The translations under genes were made by a program, and so were the position numbers. Positions 1-7,265 of a stretch of DNA of 29,846 nt are shown piece after piece. The notes below the pieces were generated by a model. It saw nothing but the letters and a program-made list of their open reading frames with translations, was not told the origin of the DNA and searched no databases. Numbering within the stretch: position 1 is the first letter of the stretch; every line of letters begins with the position of its first letter. The stretch is from assembly GCA_040902585.1 (NCBI GenBank), contig JBBDXA010000121.1:1-29846 (forward strand). Direction: 5' to 3'. The DNA comes from JBBDXA01 sp040902585 (GTDB lineage: Bacteria; Planctomycetota; Phycisphaerae; Phycisphaerales; Phycisphaeraceae).

Positions 1-913
1 CGTTGACCAGCCGGACACCCGCTTCGATCAGCCTTCGGGCGAGCAGCAGGTTCTGTCCCATCGGATGTCGCCCGTACCGATCTCGGGTGATGTCGCTTTC
101 CTTGTCGATGTCGAACGCCGCCCTGGCCGCACCGCCCTGGAGCAGGTCGAAGGATTGTTTCTGATAAACATCGAGGGCTTCAAACTCCCGCGTTGCACCT
201 GCTGCCGAGCGGCGTTGAAAGCCTTCCAGCAGATCACGCCGGCTGCGCAGGCGCTGAGGCGAGATGCCTTCGAGCGTGTCGAAGGAGCGCACGCGGAAGT
301 CGGGTGAAGCGGGATTGTCATCGTGCTTCTCGCCGATCAACATCGGCGCAAAGCCCATGCCCAGGTGTCCGCCCGTGAGGTACGTATGATCGGGCGGCGC
401 GGCACCTCCGCCGAACTTCTGCAACCACACATGCCCGGGCAAGGCTGCTTCGGATGGTCGCAGCTTGGTGACGATCGCTCCGAACGACGGATCATCCGCC
501 GCCGGTTTCTCACGTCCGGCCAGCAGCATCGCGTTGGCCTTGTCATGCTGGGACATCTGGTGTGTCATGGACCGGATGACGGCGTATTGATCCGACATCC
601 GCGCCAGCCGCGGCATCAGCTCGCAGATGTGAAATCCGGGCGTGGCCGTCTTGATAGTTTGGTACGGCCCGCGAATCTCCACGGGTGCGTCGGGCTTCAT
701 GTCCCACGAGTCCAACTGACTCAGTCCGCCATACTGATGAATGAAAATGCAGGACTTGTCCTGGCGTTTGGCCCCGGCCTTGCCCTGCTCAACGGACTCC
801 GCTCGAAGTACCGTGGGCAAGGTGAGCCCGGCAAGCCCGATGCCGCCGACTTGCAGCAACCGTCGCCTTGACCACGACCTTCGTGCGACAGGATCAGGTT
901 GGTGATTATCCAT
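1..913 (-). CDS. DUF1501 family protein with Tat signal (partial, C-terminus outside window)
   Basis: The reading frame is open from an ATG at 913 to the left edge, giving the first 304 residues. The N-terminus carries a twin-arginine signal: a run of arginines at residues 11-18 (SRRRLLQ) followed by a Gly/Leu-rich hydrophobic stretch and ALRAES-like end. After that come features typical of planctomycete DUF1501 proteins, a sulfatase/alkaline-phosphatase-fold family: a CIFIHQYGGLSQLDSWDMKP block near residues 50-70, an IRSMTHQMSQHDKA block, and GQNLLLARRLIEAGVR near the edge. An in-frame TAA lies shortly upstream of the ATG, so no longer start is possible; the Shine-Dalgarno match is weak. 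Such genes usually follow a DUF1549/DUF1553 cytochrome gene, but here the upstream neighbour is broken debris. The family is usually inferred to be exported; its exact reaction is unknown. Confidence 0.88.
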   Translation of the reverse strand, partial: MDNHQPDPVARRSWSRRRLLQVGGIGLAGLTLPTVLRAESVEQGKAGAKRQDKSCIFIHQYGGLSQLDSWDMKPDAPVEIRGPYQTIKTATPGFHICELMPRLARMSDQYAVIRSMTHQMSQHDKANAMLLAGREKPAADDPSFGAIVTKLRPSEAALPGHVWLQKFGGGAAPPDHTYLTGGHLGMGFAPMLIGEKHDDNPASPDFRVRSFDTLEGISPQRLRSRRDLLEGFQRRSAAGATREFEALDVYQKQSFDLLQGGAARAAFDIDKESDITRDRYGRHPMGQNLLLARRLIEAGVRLVN

Positions 914-988
914 TGGGACGTGCTCACAGCGAAGACGATGGACTTAACTCGCCGTGCCATTGTAACCAACCTCTTGAAAACCCGACCG

Positions 989-1915
989 TTAGAGGATCGA
1001 CCGCCGATGGCGGCACTTGTCGTCCGTACGCATTTCGACCACCCGATGGGGCCGCTGCCTGACCGCGGCGTGATCCGGTTCACGCTGAAGCCCCTGGCGA
1101 ACGTGATGAACGTGCAACCGGGAAACCTGCCCGGCACGTTGCCGGTGTTCATCACGCTGTGCAGGCAGTGGCCGGGGACAAGCGCGCCGCACCTGCCGAT
1201 CCCGCCGGAGTGAAGTACTCGGATGGCAAGCGAATCCAGAAGTACTACGTGCCGCTGCCGATGCTGAGGCGGGCTCAACTCGAACGGATGTTCGCCTATC
1301 GCCATGAAACGACGCGCCGGCTGATCGAGTCGGGTGTCTGCCCAACTCGGCCAGGTAATCAACTGCTGCCCGCGTGCCTGCGATGCACTCGAAGTTCTGC
1401 GTGCCGGTCATCCACCGGCCGGGCAGGTCATCCGGTGCCGGGCGCAGCTTGTAGGGTTCGATGGATTCGAGCAACTCGCGTCGTCCCCAGAAAATGCCGA
1501 TGTGCGGGCCGAAGAACTTGTAGGCCGAGCATGCAAGGTAATCGCAGTTGATCGCGTTCACGTTGATACGTGCGTGCGGGGCGAAGTGTACCGCATCAAC
1601 AAAGACCTTCGCTCCGACAGCATGTGACCACTGGCAGATATCAGCGATGGGATTCAACGTACCCGCCACGTTTGCGGCCGCTCCCACGGCCACGAGTTTC
1701 GTACGTTGATTCAACATCGACCGAAGCTCATCGAGATCGAGCGTGCAGTCCTCGTGACGGAAGCCGACTTGCCTGACCGTCGCACCGGCATCACGGGCGG
1801 CGAGGACCCAAGGTGTGACGTTGGCGTCGTGAGGGTGAGTGTCAATTCGAGAGTTGACTCCGAGCTTGTCCCTGCCGCGATGGGTCATCGTGTGATTCCA
1901 ACTTCCTGCCCGCAA
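989..1915 (-). pseudogene. Class V aminotransferase (cysteine desulfurase-like) central fragment
   Basis: Between about 1880 and 1337 the minus strand encodes about 180 residues of a PLP-dependent class V aminotransferase of the cysteine desulfurase-like type. Visible blocks are DTHPHDANVTPWVLAARDAG, VDAVHFAPH (the PLP-ring Asp region), CSAYKFFGPHIG with the Schiff-base Lys, and PDDLPGRWMTGTQNFE. A full protein of this family is about 400 residues. Here roughly the first 100-120 residues are missing, and the frame after YLAELGR (about 1337) continues to a stop at 989 as Arg/Ser-rich sequence unrelated to the family. The frame also overlaps the 3' end of the amidohydrolase gene. The fragment has the catalytic Lys but cannot form a complete active site, so I call it a remnant created by deletion at both ends. 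It may once have belonged to the adjacent catabolic cluster. Confidence 0.75.
1005..1335 (+). pseudogene. Unidentified plus-strand coding fragment, frameshifted
   Basis: Two adjacent plus-strand frames show strong G/C third-position bias. The first runs from about 1005 to about 1160 and includes the peptides DRGVIRFTLKPLANVMNV and NLPGTLPVFITL. The second runs from about 1160 to 1335 and includes GVKYSDGKRIQKYYVPLPM and HETTRRLIESG. The two pieces look like one protein with a frame change near 1160-1170. The fragment stops being protein-like at about 1335, exactly where minus-strand aminotransferase similarity also stops, so the two look joined tail to tail by a rearrangement. I do not recognise the family. 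Overlapping minus-strand frames here give low-complexity Arg/Ser-rich peptides and look like shadows. Confidence is modest because the call rests on codon bias and peptide appearance only. Confidence 0.35.
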
Positions 1916-3176
1916 GCTGGCCGGCCTTGACCACGCCGCCCTGCATCACGGCGATGAAGCGGGAACGATCTTCGAGAATGGAAATGTCCGCGATCACGTC
2001 GCCATCGACGATGAGCACATCCGCCAGCTTGCCTTTTTCGAGCGTGCCGAATTCGTCAGCCCGGCCCATGATCTGGGCGCCGGTCTTGGTGGCGCAGGTG
2101 ATGGTCTCCAGCGGCGTGAAGCCCACCTCGCGAACAAAGAAGGTGAGTTCCTTGGCGTAGTCGCCGTGGGGGTTCCAGCCGAAGCCGTAGTCACCGCCCA
2201 TGCCGATGCGCCCGCCTGCGCGAAGGATGCGCAAGGCTGAGGCTCCGCCGCCGTCAAGTGTTTCCTGGTGGCCGTCAATGACCGCCTGCGGCAGGTTGAA
2301 CTCCTTGCCGCGGAGAACGCTCGCCTTTTCAAATTGCAGCGCGGGCACGCAAGGCACGTCGCGCTTCAGGAGCAGCTCCAGCCCTTCGTCATCAATGAAG
2401 GTGCCATGCTCGATGCAGTCGTAGCCGGCGTTGAGGGCGTTCTTGATGCCCTGAGTCGCGCGGCAGTGACCGGTCACTTTCATGTTGTGATTGTGCGCGG
2501 TCTTCACCACCGCATGCATTTCCTCGAACGTCATGCAGAGCGTGTGATGGTCGTTGGTATCGGGGCTGGCCGCGTCGCCTGTCGGATAGGTCTTGACCCA
2601 TTCGATGCCGTCCTTGACGAGCTTGCGGACGGCTGAGCGGGCGTCCTCGACGCCGTTGATGATGAAGACGAGGCCTTCCATGCCGATGCGGCGAAACTCG
2701 GGGTTCCAGTCCATGAGTCCGCCGGCCGAGCATATTTCGCGGCCGGAGATGGCCAGGCGCGGGCCGGGCATCAGGTCGCTCTCGATGCCTTCACGGAGCC
2801 AGCGGTCGATGTTGTGCAGGCAGCCGCCGCTGCGGGCCGCGGTGTAGCCGCACTCGAGCGTGAGTTTGCAGTTGACGGCTGAAAGAAGCGTGATGTACTC
2901 GACGGGATATTTGATGTCGAGATCTTCCAATGCCTCGACATTGAAGTAGGTTGCGTGGTAGTGGGCCTCGACAAGGCCGGGCATGATGGTGCCGCCGCGG
3001 GCGTCGATGCATTTCACGTCGGGCAGGCCCGTGAGATCAGGTGCGGCGGAGGCGGGGCCCACGTATCGGATGAGGCCATCAGTGATCACCAAGGTGGCGT
3101 CGGTCACAGGAACATCGCCGGTACCGTCAACCACTTGTCCATTGGTGATGACCAATGTGCCTGAGGCGACTTTCAT
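1842..3176 (-). CDS. Metal-dependent amidohydrolase (imidazolonepropionase/prolidase-like)
   Basis: This 444-residue protein of the amidohydrolase superfamily hydrolyses an amide or cyclic amide bond in an unknown substrate. Metal-site motifs are visible: HYH at residues 72-74 (the HxH), a Lys in VKTYPTGD (candidate bridging carboxylated Lys), His in GHCRATQG, His in CIEHGTF, and Asp in GGDYGFG. The C-terminus returns to the usual beta-sandwich (GKLADVLIVDGD). The start is ATG 3176, with an AAGGGAG ribosome site about 7 bases upstream; a longer open frame to 3788 only mirrors the opposite hydrolase gene. No signal peptide is seen, so it is probably cytoplasmic. Its promoter region is shared with the divergent hydrolase and carries the 15-bp palindrome. 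The last 20 or so residues overlap aminotransferase debris and may not be the original end. Confidence 0.9.
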   Translation of the reverse strand: MKVASGTLVITNGQVVDGTGDVPVTDATLVITDGLIRYVGPASAAPDLTGLPDVKCIDARGGTIMPGLVEAHYHATYFNVEALEDLDIKYPVEYITLLSAVNCKLTLECGYTAARSGGCLHNIDRWLREGIESDLMPGPRLAISGREICSAGGLMDWNPEFRRIGMEGLVFIINGVEDARSAVRKLVKDGIEWVKTYPTGDAASPDTNDHHTLCMTFEEMHAVVKTAHNHNMKVTGHCRATQGIKNALNAGYDCIEHGTFIDDEGLELLLKRDVPCVPALQFEKASVLRGKEFNLPQAVIDGHQETLDGGGASALRILRAGGRIGMGGDYGFGWNPHGDYAKELTFFVREVGFTPLETITCATKTGAQIMGRADEFGTLEKGKLADVLIVDGDVIADISILEDRSRFIAVMQGGVVKAGQLAGRKLESHDDPSRQGQARSQLSN

Positions 3177-3206
3177 GGCGAGCTCCCTTGTCAGAAAGTG
3201 ATTTAG

Positions 3207-3221
3207 TGTATACTGCATACA
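3207..3221. promoter_or_regulatory. GntR-type operator in the divergent hydrolase/amidohydrolase region
   Basis: TGTATACTGCATACA is an inverted repeat TGTAT-N5-ATACA; flanking bases extend it to GTGTAT-N5-ATACAC (3206-3222). The identical 15-mer lies upstream of the gntR gene at 4210-4224. Short palindromes of this form are typical of FadR-subfamily GntR proteins. On the plus strand the site contains TATACT (3209-3214), a plausible -10, with TTGTCA at 3188-3193 as a -35 (15-base spacer). Binding there would block transcription toward the alpha/beta hydrolase and probably also affect the divergent amidohydrolase. The operator role is inferred from position and identity of the two copies. Confidence 0.75.
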
Positions 3222-3275
3222 CGATAACCCACGTGGAACCGATGTGTCAACCCTTAAAGCCAACGTGTCCTGCCG

Positions 3276-4166
3276 ATGAGCCCGGTCTTTTCCAGCCTGT
3301 CGAGCCCGCCTGTCGCCGACGAACAACTCATTCGTTGTGACAAGGTGTTGATCAACCGGGCGAATTTCGGCACGGGTGGGCCGCCGCTGGTTCTGCTGCA
3401 TGGCGTGGTGAGGCGCTGGCAGGATTTTGAGCCGCTGATCGAACCCCTGAGTTCGCAGTGGCGACTGCACCTGCTGGATCATCGGGGTCATGGCCGCTCC
3501 AGCCGCGGCGATGGTTACCGCGTCATCGACTATGTGGCCGACGTTGTCAGTTACCTGGAAAAGGAGTTGAGGGAGCCGGCCGTGCTTCTGGGCCATTCCT
3601 TGGGAGCGATGGTGGCGGCGGCGGTGGCGGCCCGCGCGGGGGAGTCCGTTCGAGCGATCATCCTGGAGGATCCGCCGTTTGAAACGATGGGCAGGTCGAT
3701 CAGCGAAACGCCGATTCTCGCGGTGATGCAGGCGATGCGTGATGCGATAGAGCACACGGACGGCTCGGTTGATGTGATGGCGGATCACCTCGCGGCCACC
3801 TCTGTCCCGACGAGTGACATGAAGGGGGCGGTGACCCTGGGCGAACTGCGCAGCCGGGAATCACTGCGATTCTCCGCGTCATGCCTGGCGGACCTGGACT
3901 CGGCCGTACTCACGCCGATCATCGCGGGCCGGTGGCTTGATGGTTTTGAGGTGACGTCAACTCTCGAGTGTTTGCGCTGCCCGACTTTGCTGATTCAGGC
4001 GGACCCATCCTGCGGCGGCATGCTGTCGGATGAACGAGTCCTTCAAGCCCGGAAGCTGATACCTCGCTGCACCGCGGTCCGAATGGCAGGCGTGGGCCAT
4101 CACCTGCACGGGGCTGATCCATCGACCCTGCTTCGGCATATTCAGCTGTTCCTTGAGACAGTTTAA
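3276..4166 (+). CDS. Alpha/beta hydrolase
   Basis: This 296-residue protein has a complete alpha/beta-hydrolase layout. There is an oxyanion HG loop (VLLHGVV), a DHRGHGRS strand-loop, the nucleophile elbow GHSLG with Ser108, a candidate acid Asp243 (LIQADPS) and the catalytic His275 in GVGHHLHG. Length is normal for the family and no signal peptide is evident, so it is probably a cytoplasmic esterase, lactonase or C-C hydrolase; the substrate cannot be read from sequence. It is transcribed divergently from the amidohydrolase, with the 15-bp palindrome between them, and is followed 86 bases later by the gntR gene. Ribosome-site match before ATG 3276 is poor, but no better in-frame start is present. 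The pairing with an amidohydrolase suggests sequential hydrolysis steps in one catabolic route. Confidence 0.88.
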   Translation: MSPVFSSLSSPPVADEQLIRCDKVLINRANFGTGGPPLVLLHGVVRRWQDFEPLIEPLSSQWRLHLLDHRGHGRSSRGDGYRVIDYVADVVSYLEKELREPAVLLGHSLGAMVAAAVAARAGESVRAIILEDPPFETMGRSISETPILAVMQAMRDAIEHTDGSVDVMADHLAATSVPTSDMKGAVTLGELRSRESLRFSASCLADLDSAVLTPIIAGRWLDGFEVTSTLECLRCPTLLIQADPSCGGMLSDERVLQARKLIPRCTAVRMAGVGHHLHGADPSTLLRHIQLFLETV

Positions 4167-4189
4167 TCACGATTTTCTTGCGATCGCTC

Positions 4190-4217
4190 TTGCAACCGAA
4201 GCTGCATTCTGTATACT
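4190..4217 (+). promoter_or_regulatory. Sigma70-like promoter of the gntR gene, overlapped by operator
   Basis: TTGCAA (4190-4195) and TATACT (4212-4217) are separated by 16 bases, close to a housekeeping promoter. The -10 lies inside the palindromic operator, so binding by the regulator would occlude RNA polymerase. This is a sequence-based inference. Confidence 0.5.
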
Positions 4218-4224
4218 GCATACA
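4210..4224. promoter_or_regulatory. GntR-type operator upstream of the gntR gene
   Basis: This is an exact second copy of TGTATACTGCATACA, including its five-base centre, placed 28 bases before the chosen gntR start codon. Two exact copies of a 15-base palindrome about 1 kb apart, each in a gene's leader region, would be very unlikely by chance. The position suggests negative autoregulation. Confidence 0.75.
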
Positions 4225-4252
4225 TTCATCCTTTCCCTTTCCCGGATCATCC

Positions 4253-4933
4253 ATGGGCTCTCTCGTCCCTGCAATTGAACGCCCCCTCACGCGCCTGACC
4301 CTGGCGGACTCGGTTTACGAGTCGTTGTTGGAGTCGATTGTCGCAGGCCGCATTCGCAGCGGTCAGGTGTTGACGACGGTGGCTTTGGCGCAGCAACTCC
4401 ACGTGAGCCGGACGCCTGTGGCCGAGGCGCTGCTTCGCCTTACAGCCGACGGCCTGGTCGAGCAACTGCCGGGGCGCAAGGCGCGGGTTCGCCGTTTCAG
4501 CCGCGAGGAGATTGGTGATATCTACGAGATGCGCAAATTGCTGGAGCCGGCCGCGACCTATCGGGCCGCATCACGGCTTGATGATCAATCGCTGGCCGTG
4601 ATACGCGACAGGTACGATGTGCTGGCCAGTTCGATGAAGAAGGTGGACTGGCCCCAGCGGGCGCTGGAATTTGATCTTTTCTTTCACGACACGATTGCCG
4701 CCGCCAGCGGCAGTGAGCGGCTGCGGCAGGACATCGCGCGGTACCGTCTTCTGGTCCGCGCGTTCTGCCGGCTCAGTGGTGACGACCGCAATCTGCGCGA
4801 AGCGTTTGCCGAGCACGGCCGCATTCTCGAAGCTCTCGAACGCCGCGAAGGGGACTTGGCGCGGGCCCTGATGATTTCACACGTGGATGCGCGATTGCAG
4901 GATGTGCTCGCGCTGCTCACGGCAGTCGAATGA
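4253..4933 (+). CDS. GntR family transcriptional regulator, FadR subfamily (FCD domain)
   Basis: A 226-residue regulator. Residues about 15-80 form the winged helix-turn-helix: LADSVYESLLESIVAG, then VALAQQLHVSRTPVAEAL, then GLVEQLPGRKARVRRF. The C-terminal FCD ligand domain begins with EMRKLLEPAA and keeps the likely metal/ligand residues: Asp and His in FDLFFHD, His in EHGRIL, and His in SHVDARL. The start at ATG 4253 is preferred over the 4178 codon because the latter would place the operator inside the coding sequence. FadR-type regulators usually sense small carboxylates or sugar acids and repress nearby catabolic genes. The shared palindromes suggest it controls itself, the hydrolase and the amidohydrolase. 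The ligand is unknown. Confidence 0.92.
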   Translation: MGSLVPAIERPLTRLTLADSVYESLLESIVAGRIRSGQVLTTVALAQQLHVSRTPVAEALLRLTADGLVEQLPGRKARVRRFSREEIGDIYEMRKLLEPAATYRAASRLDDQSLAVIRDRYDVLASSMKKVDWPQRALEFDLFFHDTIAAASGSERLRQDIARYRLLVRAFCRLSGDDRNLREAFAEHGRILEALERREGDLARALMISHVDARLQDVLALLTAVE

Positions 4934-5054
4934 AAACGTCGAACGGCCGGCCGCAAGGAAGAGCCTGGTCGTGTAACCGCGGAATCAAAACCCCGGCAAT
5001 GTTGTCGGGCGCATCGGAGAAGGTTTGGTCGCTTACCACCAGAGGAGTCATGAG

Positions 5055-6368
5055 ATGAAGCCGAAATTGAACGCCGTCGTGTTTGGATGCCTGGCCTTGC
5101 TGCTTTCAGCGCGGGCCAGTCAGGCCATCGTCACCGTGATTGATTCCAGCAACATCACGCTCGCCGCGTGGAACACCGAAGTTGGCGCTGACACCACGGA
5201 CAACCCCGACGTCACCGGCGGCCTTGGCGGCGCGGCGCTGGGCTACACGGAAGCAGGCACCAATGCCTATGCCTGCTGCGGCGGCCGGGCCGGCACCTTC
5301 GGCATCGGCAACCTCAACGACGGCGACGTAGGTCTCGGCAATTTCAGCGACGGCTCCTACGCCATTCCCACCGCCGGCGCGGGCGCGGTCGTCCTCGACT
5401 TCGGCGGCGCGCTAGGGCTCACCCGCATCGCCATCTACAACGGATACGGCAACCGAACCGACGGCACCTACACACTCAAGGATGCGGCCAACAACACGCT
5501 GGGCGCGTGGACCATCTCCGGCACCGCCGGCGGCGGCAATGCCGGCGTGGACTCCTTCTGGCTCACTTTTAACACACCCGTGATCACGAGTCAGCTCATT
5601 CTCGACACCACGTCCACCGAGAATGCCACCAACAGCTTCCGCGAGATTCAGGTCTTCAACGCCCCGCTGCCGACCGCCTTCTCCCCGCCGACCGTGCAAC
5701 TGAGTGCGAAGCAACTGGCGCTCAATAACGGTGACACCGTCACCACCTGGGGCGGCCAGACGGCTGGCGGCACGCCGACCTTCCTCACGGGGCAGACGCC
5801 CAACGGCATGCAGGCCGTCCAGTTCAACGGCACCGATCGTATGGGGGATAACGTGTTTGTACCGGCCGACAACGGCGACTTCATCATCGCCCTCGTCGTC
5901 AAGCCCAACAGCATCGGCGCCTATCACAACCTCCTCGATGATGACGTTCAGAACCGCCCGATGCTCTGGGTCGATACGACGTTCAACTACGAAGCCAACT
6001 TTGGCGGCGGCACAGGTGCCAAGGCTGCGGGCACCGGCACCGACGGCTGGGACATCGTCATTTTCGATTCACGCACCAATCAACTCTTCGTCAACAGCCC
6101 CACGCCCAACGCCACCGGTGGCGGCGCGGTGCCTTTCACGGCCGGGGAGTTCTTCGACTTCCTCAACCGCGATGGCGGGCAGACCTTCCAGGGACTGCTG
6201 GCCGAGCTGCGCATCTACAACAACCGCATCGCTTTCGGCGGCGACTTCGACGCGCTCTACAACGAACTCGTTCAGACCTGGTTCGTCGCCGTTCCCGAAC
6301 CAGCAACATTCGGACTCTTCGCCGTTAGCGCGCTGGCCCTGCTGCGGCGGCGACGGGCCGGCGCATGA
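5055..6368 (+). CDS. PEP-CTERM sorting-domain protein with LamG-like region
   Basis: A 437-residue exported protein. The N-terminus is a signal peptide (MKPKLNAVVFGCLALLLSARASQA). Residues about 25-215 form a Gly/Thr/Asn-rich beta domain ending in FREIQVFNAPLP, reminiscent of a discoidin-like fold. Residues about 220-410 resemble a LamG/concanavalin-like domain, with VVKPNSIGAYHNLLDD and LLAELRIYNNRIAF. The C-terminus is a classic PEP-CTERM tail: VPEPATFGL, a short hydrophobic segment, then RRRR. In other bacteria such tails are processed by an exosortase, which is not in this window. Start ATG 5055 follows AGAGGAG at 5041-5047. A pseudopilin gene follows 36 bases downstream. It is probably a surface or extracellular-matrix protein, perhaps glycan-binding. 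Confidence 0.88.
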   Translation: MKPKLNAVVFGCLALLLSARASQAIVTVIDSSNITLAAWNTEVGADTTDNPDVTGGLGGAALGYTEAGTNAYACCGGRAGTFGIGNLNDGDVGLGNFSDGSYAIPTAGAGAVVLDFGGALGLTRIAIYNGYGNRTDGTYTLKDAANNTLGAWTISGTAGGGNAGVDSFWLTFNTPVITSQLILDTTSTENATNSFREIQVFNAPLPTAFSPPTVQLSAKQLALNNGDTVTTWGGQTAGGTPTFLTGQTPNGMQAVQFNGTDRMGDNVFVPADNGDFIIALVVKPNSIGAYHNLLDDDVQNRPMLWVDTTFNYEANFGGGTGAKAAGTGTDGWDIVIFDSRTNQLFVNSPTPNATGGGAVPFTAGEFFDFLNRDGGQTFQGLLAELRIYNNRIAFGGDFDALYNELVQTWFVAVPEPATFGLFAVSALALLRRRRAGA

Positions 6369-6404
6369 AATCCGGTTTGCCGGTTCTCACGATCAGGAGC
6401 AGTC

Positions 6405-7214
6405 ATGAGACCAAACCAGTCCGAGTGCCGCACCGGTTTCACACTGGTCGAGATGCTGGTGGTCATCTCGCTGATCATGCTGCTCATCGCCATGCTCATG
6501 CCTTCGCTGCGCTCCGCCCGCGAACGCGCCAGGCAGATCAAATGCCTCGCCCAGATGCAGCAGGTCAGCCAGGCCCATCGCGTCTATGGCGACGACTTCG
6601 GACAGGTCATGATGCCCTTGGAATACGCCGGCACACCGCCGGCGAACTATGTCATCAACTTTCCGAGCACCCTCCTGCGCTGGCCGGACATGCTCTTTCC
6701 CTACGCGCCTGATCGGGACGTCTACGACTGTCCCACCGCCGCCCAGAGCGTCCGTTCGCGCGGGCGATACGGCATCGGCCTGAACCATATCGAGTTGAGC
6801 TACTCCTGGGGTGTCAAGACCAAGATCAAATACACCAGCATCACCCGCCCGACGCGGACCGTGCTCTTTGCTGACGTCGGCAGCGTTTCGAACTACAGCG
6901 AACTGGCCAACCCCGACCTGTGGGAAGAAGTGCGCGGCGAACAACTCATCTACTTCCTCACACCCAATCATGGCCACTTTTTCTCCGCGCCGCCGCCGAC
7001 CGGCCCCGGCCTCCAGCAGCGCGTCGTGCCGCGACATCTCAACAACGCCAACGCCGCCTTCGTCGATGGTCACGGCGAACTGATCAAGGTCAGCGACATG
7101 GGTTTCCAGTACTACCCCGGCGTCGCTCCCGGCGGCGGACCGGCCAGGGGCGACAACGTCATCGGCACCGGCAATAATCAGTGGGACGCGCGATGGATGT
7201 GGGGCAGACAATAG
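6405..7214 (+). CDS. Type II secretion pseudopilin-like protein with H-X9-DG motif
   Basis: A 269-residue protein with a prepilin-type N-terminus: short leader, then G/FTLVEMLVVISLIMLLIAML, with cleavage expected between Gly and Phe and the conserved Glu five residues on. The helix continues as a charged stem (ARERARQIKCLAQMQQ). The C-terminal half has the H-X9-DG signature (RHLNNANAAFVDGHGE), diagnostic of the large planctomycete pseudopilin-like families. Planctomycetes carry many copies of this type, often beside genes for exported proteins. ATG 6405 has an AGGAG ribosome site at 6395-6399. Short spacings to the genes on both sides suggest co-transcription. A role at the cell envelope is likely; the specific function is not known. 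Confidence 0.9.
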   Translation: MRPNQSECRTGFTLVEMLVVISLIMLLIAMLMPSLRSARERARQIKCLAQMQQVSQAHRVYGDDFGQVMMPLEYAGTPPANYVINFPSTLLRWPDMLFPYAPDRDVYDCPTAAQSVRSRGRYGIGLNHIELSYSWGVKTKIKYTSITRPTRTVLFADVGSVSNYSELANPDLWEEVRGEQLIYFLTPNHGHFFSAPPPTGPGLQQRVVPRHLNNANAAFVDGHGELIKVSDMGFQYYPGVAPGGGPARGDNVIGTGNNQWDARWMWGRQ

Positions 7215-7265
7215 AATCGCGTCGGTGCCGCCGCCTGAGTTTCAACTTGAAAAGGGACCTCTGCG

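Noticed and set aside
3177..3788. Longer minus-strand start for the amidohydrolase
   Set aside because: The frame extends upstream to 3788 only opposite the alpha/beta hydrolase gene and gives an Arg/His-rich peptide. ATG 3176 has a good ribosome site and an amidohydrolase-like N-terminus.
4178..4252. Longer GntR start at 4178
   Set aside because: It would put the operator palindrome and promoter inside the coding sequence. ATG 4253 starts a normal-length regulator.
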